Shown: in pieces, positions 26,601 to 33,956 of the stretch | Position numbering within the stretch: the first letter of the stretch is position 1 | How the letters are laid out: every line of letters begins with the position of its first letter | Source of the DNA: an uncultured Clostridia bacterium | GTDB lineage: Bacteria > Bacillota > Clostridia > Christensenellales > Borkfalkiaceae | Length of the DNA: 53,801 bases | Assembly (NCBI GenBank): GCA_947053655.1 | Contig: CAMRTO010000009.1 | Span: 1 to 53,801 of the forward strand | Direction of reading: 5' to 3' | Notes under the pieces: generated by a model | The model's input: only the letters and a program-made list of their open reading frames with translations | Told to the model about the DNA's origin: nothing | The model's database searches: none | Position numbers and translations under genes: made by a program

Positions 26601-28431
26601 CGCGGCGGGCGAAAACACGTACACGCTGGCGCCGGGCTCGAAGTATAAATTCGAAATAAAGCCTAAGGCGATAGAGGTACCGACGGTAAACGATATAGTG
26701 TTTAACAACACGTATATAAATCTTGCGGATAACCTTGGCGGCAGTTACGGAACGTATAAAGACATAATAAAGCTTGGCGGAACTTACGACGGAGTAAAGA
26801 ACGCAAACACGCCGTACGTGGCGACGCTGACGCTGACCAACCCGAACTATTGCTGGAGTTATCCTACAACTTCGACGCCGAGCAAGCATCCCGCAAGGAT
26901 AACGCTTACGGACGGAGAAAGCTATACGGTAACGGGCGACGAAACGGTTGCAACGTATAACTGGAAGATAAACCCGTATGTACTGGGAGCAAGCGGCTGG
27001 AACTTAAAGGGCAAGGACGGCGCTACGTACGACATACCCGCAGGCTTGACGGAGGGACTGGACGTAGGAATAAACTACGCATACAGGACCGACAAGGCGA
27101 GCAACCCGATAGAAGAAGTGGTATTAAAGGGCGGCAGTACGTTCTTTGTAACGGCGCAGTTAACGGGCGCTGACGCGAATAACTTTGTGTTTGAAGACAG
27201 CAACGCGACGACTTCCGGATTTGCAACGTACAAAGTACCGCAAAGCGGCGCGATGGCGGCGTTCGGCAGTATAAAGGACTTCATGACGAAGACCTGGATG
27301 GGCTTGCCTGTATGGGCGTGGTTCCTGATAGGGCTTGCAATACTGATACTTCTTATAATAATAATAGTAGTAGCGGCAAAGCGCCGTAAGACTAAGGAAG
27401 AACGCGCTGAAAAGAAAGCAGCAAAGCAGGCCGCAAAGGAAGAAGCGGAAGCGCGCAAAGAAGCAGAGCGCGCAAGACTGGAATCCGAGCGCGAAGCGGA
27501 GCGTATGCGTCTTGAAAGCCAACGCGAGATAGAGAAGATGCGCGCAGAGGCCGAGGCGGCGAAAGCCAAAGCCGAAGCCGAGGCAGAGATAGCAAAGATG
27601 AAGGCGCAGGCACAGGCGCAGACGGCACAGCCCGTGGCAATGCCCCAGCAACAGGCAATGCCTCAACAGATGCCCCAGCAGATGCCTATGCAACAGCAGT
27701 ATCCCCAGCCCCCTCAGATGCCGCATTATCCCCAACAGCAGCCTGTAAACTATAACGAGCTTGAAGAAATAAAGAAGCAGTTGAGAAAGCTTAACGCAAA
27801 GGTTTCCCGCGGGCAGGGCTTCGGCGGACAGCAGTTTGCCGCACCCATGCAGATGCCTATGATGCCCATGCAGATGCCCATGTCGGCTCAGGCATATCCG
27901 CAGTATCCTTACGGCGGTTCGGGCGACGGACTTACGGAATTGAAGTCCGAGCTTGCGGCAATGCGCGCCGAGCAGCACGCAACGCGCGACGCGGAAATCA
28001 AGGCGGGTCAGGATTTGATAAACGCGAAAATGCAGACGGAGTTTACCAAGCTTCGCGTTCCCGGCTATATTTCGCAAAGCGCACCCATCGGTTACGACGG
28101 CGCAATAAGCCCCGCGCAGTTCGTTCAGGCGGCGCAACAGCCCGCCGCGCCCCAGACGGGAATCCCCGCCGAAACGGTTGTGGCTATGCTGAACGCGGTT
28201 ATGAACGGAAAACTGCCTGCGGAAAAGCCTCAGTACGAGCCCGTGCAGGTGGTCGAAGCGGAAACTTCACCCGTGACGCAACCCACGGTATATCCTCCCG
28301 ACGCGGTCATAACCACGACAACCACGGTGGACACCACGAAAAATCAAATCAAATCCCAGTCAAGGGAGGAGAGCGAACGCGACAGATTTTTCGACATAGA
28401 CGGCTTCTACGACAAGTACGAGGGCAAATAA
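23671..28431 (+). CDS. Large membrane-anchored surface protein with cytosolic coiled-coil tail
   Basis: A 1586-residue protein. The ATG at 23671 gives a clean signal peptide (MKKFKTRNLFLTALTILC, cleavage probably after AHA near residue 38); an upstream TTG frame only adds six residues. Residues about 40-230 form an N-terminal beta-rich domain. From about 230 to 1190 there are successive Ig-like or YDG/MBG-like modules recognised by recurring motifs such as KPKAIEVPTV, TVTFHMDS and TGKYK. A transmembrane helix lies near 1213-1236 (WAWFLIGLAILILLIIII), followed by a highly charged coiled coil (about 1237-1317), a Met/Pro/Gln-rich linker and a cytosolic tail ending DRFFDIDGFYDKYEG. Codon choice changes sharply within the gene: the first 300 or so codons prefer AAT/TAT/GAT, the Ig-like part AAC/TAC/GAC and ATA. 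This suggests a mosaic origin. Function unknown; adhesion linked to an internal partner is plausible. Confidence 0.88.
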   Translation: MKKFKTRNLFLTALTILCAVVLGCAVSLSVGLFNKSKTAHAAGNEATITFGAPLYYGGYDYGAAISNNDMASSLPSYITYNQSGKKIETSFTNNGGSDFQRNSMIAVPIILNFTVAPYSVYTVSYHVTMSNTGPYGREHGLIDGWKTGTTGGFNYSGAQFAAGRPSTNIDGQSWTSLFGNYPESYSFTVYNDAAVDKECTYNTFYFVHRGDHVNTYTFSYEFDTVEVDIEKILPPVASGSVSEVYDNSVKTFAFNYSTSSVTDIDGNVINYDTAYKNIEATIEAVDYNGNTINASSFNLNTTNLGGTLTATEAGKYKVKFNLKQDAKNGGVEWTTNDTAEKTITFEIKRKAIAVPTIQNDTQTYNRTEYLFGLSNYDSTLMSVSSYVSNNGSTITWDGTTKKFKATDAAEYTVTFHMDSINHIWLTDAGTETSTDQTKKITIEKKEITINTTPASGTNPSWGLGDTGDITINATATGITNPDFELDIYYVKDGTTSPLTLGIDTTTNKLDVSQITSTGKYKLCIELTSAASNNNYSITNGKFEMPFEIKSGGIDFSVINWQYSEAGGNMQDLFASGVQNVIRYKQDSTGAVIKYTVGAIIPAGGYLSIDTSYNASGYTNGFLTTKDGATYNSGCSAVGKYKTRIALKTDADHLFKNDAANKYGSFGGDDTSGWYEIEWEISKGKVDASYLSNLKDNLQYRTAGGAWQTYDPTNPPQFGKGAIEIRLDPSKYPAGVTNASITVNDKNTAIGSYTAQVTLTYDPNYVNEGTQSFTWEISAQVIEVDWTSDFWKDGSGNNVLDSNNVPYQIKVLNIPESLKQYIEYKYYIADASDPSIRGMYIGTGDQGLQDLTSPPYNASSTNAVYVYVEAVIKSGVTQYKLSDTTGNAYDCSILYRLGSTNTLVNVTQSVTEMEYGDGALTEGIFTLYDTGIGGDLDKATYLDGIYVYDPKGTNLGLLSGFDGTKADSGLYTIEIKLNAAGENTYTLAPGSKYKFEIKPKAIEVPTVNDIVFNNTYINLADNLGGSYGTYKDIIKLGGTYDGVKNANTPYVATLTLTNPNYCWSYPTTSTPSKHPARITLTDGESYTVTGDETVATYNWKINPYVLGASGWNLKGKDGATYDIPAGLTEGLDVGINYAYRTDKASNPIEEVVLKGGSTFFVTAQLTGADANNFVFEDSNATTSGFATYKVPQSGAMAAFGSIKDFMTKTWMGLPVWAWFLIGLAILILLIIIIVVAAKRRKTKEERAEKKAAKQAAKEEAEARKEAERARLESEREAERMRLESQREIEKMRAEAEAAKAKAEAEAEIAKMKAQAQAQTAQPVAMPQQQAMPQQMPQQMPMQQQYPQPPQMPHYPQQQPVNYNELEEIKKQLRKLNAKVSRGQGFGGQQFAAPMQMPMMPMQMPMSAQAYPQYPYGGSGDGLTELKSELAAMRAEQHATRDAEIKAGQDLINAKMQTEFTKLRVPGYISQSAPIGYDGAISPAQFVQAAQQPAAPQTGIPAETVVAMLNAVMNGKLPAEKPQYEPVQVVEAETSPVTQPTVYPPDAVITTTTTVDTTKNQIKSQSREESERDRFFDIDGFYDKYEGK

Positions 28432-28441
28432 TCAAAAACAG

Positions 28442-28472
28442 AAACGGCGGAAGTATGCTTCCGCCGTTTTTC
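28442..28472 (+). terminator. Terminator of the surface protein gene
   Basis: AAACGGCGGAAG pairs with CTTCCGCCGTTT, followed by a T-rich run, 10 bases past the stop. Confidence 0.88.
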
Positions 28473-28502
28473 CTTTTCCGAAAACGGTTCGTATGCAACG
28501 GC

Positions 28503-28532
28503 TTGACAAACGGTAAGCTTTTGTGGTAAATT
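28503..28532 (+). promoter_or_regulatory. Sigma-A-like promoter for lgt
   Basis: TTGACA (28503-28508), 18 bases, TAAATT (28527-28532). AAAAGGAG lies before the ATG at 28560. Confidence 0.65.
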
Positions 28533-28559
28533 TAAAGGGTACAGAAAAGGAGAATTCAA

Positions 28560-29426
28560 ATGCATCCCGATCCTATTTTTACGGTTTTCGGCAAGGGAGT
28601 TTATCTTTACGGCATATGTATGGCGTTGGGTCTTATCGCTTGCTTTGCGTTTTTAATAATAACCATGCGGATTAAGAAGTTTAACGAAGCTTCTTCCGAT
28701 ACCATAATATTTATAGGTATTTTCGGCACTGGCTTCGGCATACTTGCCGCGGCGATATTTCAGGGCGTTTACAACGTCATTGCCAACCCGTCGGAGGGTT
28801 TCAGCCTCGACAGCATGACCTTTATTGGCGGACTTATCGGCGGCGTGTCAAGCTTTTTGGGCGTATACTTTTTGTATATGTACGTTGTCCGTCCCCGCAC
28901 TAAAATCAAGCTGCTTACAAGTGAAATGAACGCGACCTTAACCGACGCGCTTCCTTTTATACCAATCGCCATTACCATAGCGCACGCTTTCGGAAGGCTT
29001 GGCTGTTTCTTTGCGGGTTGCTGTTACGGCAGACCCACGGACGCGTGGTTCGGCATAGCCTGCGCGGACAATTCCGATCTTATAGGCGTTAAGGTTATTC
29101 CCACTCAGCTTTTCGAGATGATTTTCCTTCTCGTTCTGGGCGGAGTGATGGCGTTGTTGTATTTCAAATTTAAATTCAATTACAATTTTGCCGTGTACGC
29201 GGTCACCTACGGTATCTGGCGTTTCGTTCTGGAATTTTTCCGCGACGACGAAAGGGGGCAGTTCCTCGGGACGGCTGTCAGCCCGTCGCAGTTCTGGTGT
29301 ATAATAATGGTCATACTCGGCGTCGGTTACGTATTTTTGCAGTATTACGTGCTTTCAAAGCATATGAAGCATCCCGAGCTTGCCGCCCGGCAGGAAAAGG
29401 AAGAAGCGGAGCCTTCCGCACAATAA
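28560..29426 (+). CDS. lgt: Prolipoprotein diacylglyceryl transferase
   Basis: A 288-residue integral membrane enzyme that transfers diacylglycerol from phosphatidylglycerol to the lipobox Cys of prolipoproteins. The Lgt signature HAFGRLGCFFAGCCYG begins at His142, with Arg146 the conserved arginine. A second conserved arginine/acidic stretch is WRFVLEFFRDDERG near 220. About seven membrane segments are visible. It would process the two lipoproteins encoded in this window (5785 and 35459). Strong ribosome-binding site; single gene between promoter and hairpin. Confidence 0.95.
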   Translation: MHPDPIFTVFGKGVYLYGICMALGLIACFAFLIITMRIKKFNEASSDTIIFIGIFGTGFGILAAAIFQGVYNVIANPSEGFSLDSMTFIGGLIGGVSSFLGVYFLYMYVVRPRTKIKLLTSEMNATLTDALPFIPIAITIAHAFGRLGCFFAGCCYGRPTDAWFGIACADNSDLIGVKVIPTQLFEMIFLLVLGGVMALLYFKFKFNYNFAVYAVTYGIWRFVLEFFRDDERGQFLGTAVSPSQFWCIIMVILGVGYVFLQYYVLSKHMKHPELAARQEKEEAEPSAQ

Positions 29427-29445
29427 ATCGGCTTAACATATCTCT

Positions 29446-29473
29446 GCCCGCCGCGCAAAATTGCGCGGCGGGC
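29446..29473. terminator. Hairpin after lgt
   Basis: GCCCGCCGCGCAA pairs with TTGCGCGGCGGGC across a 2-base gap. The plus-strand tail is AAAAAATTTT, so it is an imperfect but likely terminator. Confidence 0.65.
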
Positions 29474-29489
29474 AAAAAATTTTAAGCGC

Positions 29490-29518
29490 GTATAACAATA
29501 TTTTACTTTCACATACTT
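29490..29518 (+). promoter_or_regulatory. Possible sigma-G promoter for spoVT
   Basis: GTATA (29490-29494), 17 bases, CATACTT (29512-29518). This is close to the sigma-F/sigma-G consensus GnATR-N17-18-CATnnTA. spoVT is a sigma-G gene in Bacillus subtilis, which agrees. Confidence 0.5.
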
Positions 29519-29554
29519 TTATTACGGGCAAATTTTGCCTTAAATAGGAGTTTT

Positions 29555-30100
29555 ATGAAAGCTACAGGAATTGTAAGAAGAATAGACGAGTTGGGAAGGG
29601 TGGTAATTCCCAAGGAAATAAGAAGTACTTTGCGGTTAAAGTCCGGCGACCCGCTGGAAATATTCACGGACAGGGACGAGCTTATGTTAAAGAAGTATTC
29701 TCCCATAGCCTCGCTTGAAAAGTTTTCGGAGGGCACGGCAAAGTCGCTTTCCGATTTATCCGGTCACATAGCGGTAATCTGCGACACGGACGAGGTTTTA
29801 CATGCTTCCGGCAGGGGACAGCGCGTATTCGACGGTAAAAGCCTTTCGGAAAAAATGGAAAAAATAATGCTCGGCAGGAAAAGCTACGTCGCAAATCTTG
29901 CGGAGGGCGGCGACGTCGTCCCCATAACGGGCGACGGAGCGGAGGATATCACCGCGCAGATAATCGTGCCTATCGTATGCAACGGCGACTGTCTTGGCGC
30001 GGTTGCGTTGGTTTCTACCGACCAGGGCGCAAAGATGGAGGCGGGGGCATGCAAGCTTGCCCAGCTTTCCGCAACGATACTTGCAAACCAATTCGAATAA
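29555..30100 (+). CDS. spoVT: Stage V sporulation protein T
   Basis: A 181-residue transcription regulator of forespore genes. The N-terminal 50 residues form an AbrB-type swapped-hairpin DNA-binding domain (MKATGIVRRIDELGRVVIPK, LRLKSGDPLEIF). Residues about 55-180 form a GAF-like domain (GHIAVICDTDEVLHASG). This two-domain layout and length separate SpoVT from shorter AbrB proteins. TAGGAG lies before the ATG, and a sigma-G-like promoter lies upstream. It ends at a strong hairpin that abuts the next gene. Confidence 0.96.
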   Translation: MKATGIVRRIDELGRVVIPKEIRSTLRLKSGDPLEIFTDRDELMLKKYSPIASLEKFSEGTAKSLSDLSGHIAVICDTDEVLHASGRGQRVFDGKSLSEKMEKIMLGRKSYVANLAEGGDVVPITGDGAEDITAQIIVPIVCNGDCLGAVALVSTDQGAKMEAGACKLAQLSATILANQFE

Positions 30101-30151
30101 ATCAACAAAATTATTCGGTCGCAGTACGGCTTCCGCTTAATAAAAAACGTC

Positions 30152-30181
30152 AAACCCCGCATACTAACTTTGCGGGGTTTT
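30152..30181 (+). terminator. Terminator between spoVT and spoVB
   Basis: AAACCCCGCA pairs with TGCGGGGTTT, followed by a T. The spoVB ATG lies only five bases past the stem. Confidence 0.85.
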
Positions 30182-30185
30182 ACTT

Positions 30186-31556
30186 ATGTTCAGTCAAAAA
30201 CAGTCTTTTATAAAGGGCGCCGTCATAATTTCTTTGGGCGGCTTTATTTCAAAAATACTGGGCGCGGTGTACCGCGTTCCGCTTACCGCTTTTCTCGGCG
30301 GGGAGGGCATGGGCATCTATCAGATGGTCTACCCGCTGTATTGCATACTTTTAACGGTTTCCGCCTCGGGCATTCCTACGGGAATTGCCAGACTTATTTC
30401 TTCGGGAAGCGGCAGGGGGGCGGAGCGGCAGGCGTTTCTGTTATACGGCACGATAGGCATTATAGGCACTATAGTCATGTATATGCTTTCCGCACCGCTT
30501 GCGGCAATTCAGGGCGAGGGCGCGATACGCCTTTGCTGTATAATGCTTTGCCCATCGGTGTTTTTCGTTTCCCTCCTGTCAATAGTGCGCGGTTACTTTC
30601 AGGGTAAGGGAAACATGTACCCGACTGCGGTTACCGAAGTTTCAGAGCAGGTAATCAAGGTTGCGCTGGGTTGCGCGCTCGCATATATTTTCCGTGAAAA
30701 TCTTCCCCTCGCCGTAGCTTCCACGCTGTTTGCCGTAACCGTAAGCGAGGCGCTTTCAACCGCGGTCGCGCTTATGTGGTATTCGCGCCGCAAAGCAAGA
30801 CAGCCGCTGTACAAGGTCGCGCCGGTGCCCTTTTCCGCAATAGCGAAGTTTACCGTTCCGCTTACCCTGACCGCCATTGCAATGCCCGTAAGCCAGCTTT
30901 TGGAAAGCATTGTCGCCGTAAGGCTGTTAAAGGGAATTGCGGACAACGCCACGGCGCTTTACGGCGTTTTTTCCGGCTGTGCGGTCACTATTATAAATTT
31001 GCCCGTTTCGATAACCTACGGACTGGCGGCGGCAAGCGTGCCGCAAATATCGCCGTTGGCGGAAAAGGGCGATATAGCTGGGGCCAAGGCAAAGGCTTAC
31101 AAATCTCTTTTAATTACGCTTGCAATATCCGTGCCGGCGGCGGCGCTTCTGTTTTTCGCCGCTCCGCTTGCCGTTAAAATAATTTTCTCGTCGCTTGCCG
31201 CGGAGGAAAAATCCGTGCTTGTCACTCTCGTAAAAATAATGGCGGTCAACGCCGTTACCTCGTCGCTTGTGCAAACGTCGTCCGCATGCCTTACCGCGTT
31301 GGGCAAACCTGTAAGAAGTACAATAACGCAATGGACTACTTCCCTTCTGCGCGTGGCTTTGACCGCAGCGCTTATAAAATTCACTTCGCTTTCCATAAGC
31401 GGCGCGGCAATATCGGCAAACTGCGCGTATTTGGTTGCGGCGCTTATAAATTTCTGGTATATTGTAAGGGAAAAACACGACAGAGGAAAACCCGATGAAA
31501 ATAACGCTGATAGGTTTAGGCACGGACGAAAACTGCTTAACGCAAAAAGCGGTTGA
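30186..31556 (+). CDS. spoVB: SpoVB/MurJ-type lipid flippase
   Basis: A 456-residue polytopic protein of the MOP superfamily with about 12-14 hydrophobic segments. The N-terminal motif FIKGAVIISLGGFISKILGA followed by YRVPLTAFLGGEGMGIYQM is typical of the SpoVB/YtgP group. Members move lipid-linked peptidoglycan or other precursors; SpoVB is needed for spore cortex synthesis. The start codon sits five bases behind the spoVT terminator with no Shine-Dalgarno sequence, which is odd. The last 20 codons overlap the start of yabN by 62 bases in another frame, so the extreme C-terminus may have drifted. The neighbourhood spoVT-spoVB-yabN matches that of Bacillus. Confidence 0.9.
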   Translation: MFSQKQSFIKGAVIISLGGFISKILGAVYRVPLTAFLGGEGMGIYQMVYPLYCILLTVSASGIPTGIARLISSGSGRGAERQAFLLYGTIGIIGTIVMYMLSAPLAAIQGEGAIRLCCIMLCPSVFFVSLLSIVRGYFQGKGNMYPTAVTEVSEQVIKVALGCALAYIFRENLPLAVASTLFAVTVSEALSTAVALMWYSRRKARQPLYKVAPVPFSAIAKFTVPLTLTAIAMPVSQLLESIVAVRLLKGIADNATALYGVFSGCAVTIINLPVSITYGLAAASVPQISPLAEKGDIAGAKAKAYKSLLITLAISVPAAALLFFAAPLAVKIIFSSLAAEEKSVLVTLVKIMAVNAVTSSLVQTSSACLTALGKPVRSTITQWTTSLLRVALTAALIKFTSLSISGAAISANCAYLVAALINFWYIVREKHDRGKPDENNADRFRHGRKLLNAKSG

Positions 31557-32916
31557 CGCTTTGAAAAGCGGCGCGCGTATTTTTGCGCGCACCTCTTTGA
31601 CCGCCCCTTTTAAAAGCATTGAAAGTTACGGCGCGGACACCATGGACGCACTGTTTGAAAAGTGCCGCAATTACGACACTTTGAATAAAAAAATAGCCAA
31701 AACCGTGACGGACGCGGCTAAAACATCGGACGTGTGCTACTGCGTCGACGGCGCCGTCTGCGAGGATTCCGCCTGTAAAATTATACTTGCCAAGCACAAA
31801 AACTGCACGGTGATAGAGGGGGTTTCAAAAAGCTCCCGCGCAGCAAGCGCGGCAAGGTTGTCAGGCATGCTCTATACTTCGGTTTCCGCCTACGGCATAG
31901 AGGAGCTGAAAAGCTGTTCCGCGGCGGTTATATACGATATGGACTGCGAGTATATCGCAGGTCTTGTAAAGGAAAAGCTTTCCGACCTTTTCGGCGAGGA
32001 AACGCCCTGCACGTTTGTGCGTGGCGACGAATGTAAAAAAATAAAAATTTACGAAATAGACCGCATGAAAAACTACGACGGGGACTGCGCCGTCGCGGTG
32101 GAGGAGGCAAGCTTTCTCAAAAAAGAGCGGTATGATTTTGCCGATTTGGAGAAGCTTATTAAGCTTTTGCGCGCCCCCGGCGGCTGTCCGTGGGACAGGG
32201 CGCAGACCAACAAAAGCATTAAAAGCAATTTAATAGAGGAAGCGTACGAGCTTGCCGACGCCATAGAGCGCGACGACGACGACGGAATAGAGGAGGAAAC
32301 GGGCGACGTTATTTTGCAGGGCGCTTTCCATGCCGTGATAAAGCAGGAGCAGGGCGCTTTTAACGCGACGGACGCTTTGACGCGTCTTGTAAAAAAGCTT
32401 ATCTTCCGACACTCGCATATATTCGGCAACGATAAAGCCGCGGACGACAAAGAGGCGCTGGGCGTTTGGGAAAACAACAAAAAGATAGAAAAAAGTCAGA
32501 AAACTTATACCGATTCCGTCATGTCCGTTCCTAAAAATATGCCCGCATGCATGCGCGCGCAGAAGGTGGGCAAGCGCTCTGCCAAGTGCGGAATGGATTT
32601 TCTTTCCCCCGTTTCCGCTTCTGAAAAGCTTGCGGAGGAAGTAAGCGAACTGCTGGACGCGTGCATGTCGGAAAACAGGGACGAAATTTTCGACGAGGCG
32701 GGCGACGTATTGTATTCCGCCGTAAATGTGTGCCGTCTTGCGGGTGTAGACTGCGAGCAGGCGCTTCACTTTGCGGTGGATAAGTTCTCGGCGCGCTTTG
32801 CCGAGTTTGAAAAACTTGCCGCCGCCGACGGTGAAAAAACGGAAGATATGGACCCTTCGCGTTGGGATTATTATTGGATGCTTGCCAAAAATGCAGTTAA
32901 AAACAATAAAAATTAA
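31495..32916 (+). CDS. yabN: YabN-type methylase-like/MazG pyrophosphohydrolase fusion
   Basis: A 473-residue two-domain protein. Residues 1-205 resemble a tetrapyrrole (SAM) methylase fold, opening with ITLIGLGTDEN, but are degenerate. Residues about 215-470 are a tandem MazG nucleotide pyrophosphohydrolase: LRAPGGCPWDRAQTNKSIKS, then EEAYELADAIE and EEETGDVI (first metal site), then EEVSELLDA and DEAGDVLYSAV (second). MazG hydrolyses NTPs to NMP and PPi and clears abnormal or excess nucleotides. AGAGGA lies before the ATG. The methylase-MazG fusion next to spoVT-spoVB is the typical Bacillota layout. Confidence 0.93.
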   Translation: MKITLIGLGTDENCLTQKAVDALKSGARIFARTSLTAPFKSIESYGADTMDALFEKCRNYDTLNKKIAKTVTDAAKTSDVCYCVDGAVCEDSACKIILAKHKNCTVIEGVSKSSRAASAARLSGMLYTSVSAYGIEELKSCSAAVIYDMDCEYIAGLVKEKLSDLFGEETPCTFVRGDECKKIKIYEIDRMKNYDGDCAVAVEEASFLKKERYDFADLEKLIKLLRAPGGCPWDRAQTNKSIKSNLIEEAYELADAIERDDDDGIEEETGDVILQGAFHAVIKQEQGAFNATDALTRLVKKLIFRHSHIFGNDKAADDKEALGVWENNKKIEKSQKTYTDSVMSVPKNMPACMRAQKVGKRSAKCGMDFLSPVSASEKLAEEVSELLDACMSENRDEIFDEAGDVLYSAVNVCRLAGVDCEQALHFAVDKFSARFAEFEKLAAADGEKTEDMDPSRWDYYWMLAKNAVKNNKN

Positions 32917-33832
32917 AAATTTAATAGCGGAAAACAATGTTTTTCTCGCGCCGCTTGCGGGCTACACCAACGCCGTTTTCAGACAAATGTGTTACGGTTT
33001 GGGCGCGGGACTTACCTTTACGGAAATGGTCAGCGCCAAAGGGCTTTGTTACGATAGCGAAAAAACGCGGGACTTGCTTTTGAATACCACCGGGTACGGC
33101 GGAATTAAGGCGTGCCAGCTTTTCGGCAGTGAACCGGAATATATGGAAAGGGCTGTCAAAAGCGAGGCGGTTGCGCCCTTCGGAATAATCGATATAAATA
33201 TGGGTTGCCCTATGCCCAAAATTTACAACAACGGCGACGGCAGCGCGCTTATGAACAACCTTCCGCTTGCCGAAAAAATAATTGCCGCCGCAAAGTCGGG
33301 CGGCAAGGCGGTTACGGTAAAATTCCGCATAGGCTTGCGCGAGGATAACGTTATCGCCGCGGAGTTTGCGCGCATGTGCGAGGGCGCCGGCGCGGATTTG
33401 ATTACCGTTCACGGCAGAACGAGGGAAAAAATTTATTCGGGCGAAGTAAATTACGGGGCGATAGCCGCGGCAAAAAACGCCGTAAAAATCCCCGTTATGG
33501 CAAACGGCGGCGTATTCTGCAAAGCGGACGCGGACAGGCTTTTAAACGAGACGGGTGCGGACGGCGTGGCGGTGGCGCGCGGCGCTATGTACGCGCCGTG
33601 GATATTTGCCGAAATTTGCGGAAAACCCGTTCCCGATAAAAAAGCGCTTGTTTTAAAGCAGATTGACGATACGGTAAAATATTACGGCGAAAGGTTTGCC
33701 TGCGTGTTCATGCGCAAAATGTGCGCCTTTTACATAAAGGGGATACCCAACTGCACGGAATTTAAGTTAAAGCTTTTCAAAGCTTCGACCACGGACGAAG
33801 TAAAGGAAATTGTACGGACTTTGTCGTTTTGA
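32891..33832 (+). CDS. dus: tRNA-dihydrouridine synthase
   Basis: A 313-residue FMN enzyme that reduces uridine to dihydrouridine in tRNA. Motifs in order: APLAGYTNAVFRQMCYGLGA (N-terminal FMN site), NMGCPMPK with the conserved Cys near 106, VKFRIGLR, TVHGRTREKIYSGEVNYGAI, PVMANGGVF and VARGAMYAPWIF (C-terminal phosphate binding). The ATG at 32891 gives a family-typical start and overlaps yabN by 26 bases; a longer frame from 32771 adds unrelated residues. It is closest to the DusB type by pattern. Confidence 0.92.
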   Translation: MQLKTIKIKNLIAENNVFLAPLAGYTNAVFRQMCYGLGAGLTFTEMVSAKGLCYDSEKTRDLLLNTTGYGGIKACQLFGSEPEYMERAVKSEAVAPFGIIDINMGCPMPKIYNNGDGSALMNNLPLAEKIIAAAKSGGKAVTVKFRIGLREDNVIAAEFARMCEGAGADLITVHGRTREKIYSGEVNYGAIAAAKNAVKIPVMANGGVFCKADADRLLNETGADGVAVARGAMYAPWIFAEICGKPVPDKKALVLKQIDDTVKYYGERFACVFMRKMCAFYIKGIPNCTEFKLKLFKASTTDEVKEIVRTLSF

Positions 33833-33927
33833 CCGTTGTGGAAAAAATTTGCGCGAAGCGCGTCAAATTATCGCGGGCGCGGTAGGCATACTGCCTTGGT
33901 AATGAAAATATAAAGCAATTAACGAAT

Positions 33928-33951
33928 GCGGCGCACCTATCGGTGCGCCGC
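33928..33951. terminator. Bidirectional hairpin between dus and the BspA-like gene
   Basis: GCGGCGCACC pairs with GGTGCGCCGC across a 4-base loop, between two convergent genes. T-runs are weak on both sides. Confidence 0.5.
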
Positions 33952-33956
33952 TTAAA

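Noticed and set aside
31495..31556. Frameshift in spoVB causing the 62-base overlap with yabN
   Set aside because: Both proteins keep family-typical sequence up to or from the overlap. The last spoVB codons look like drifted tail rather than a lost domain.
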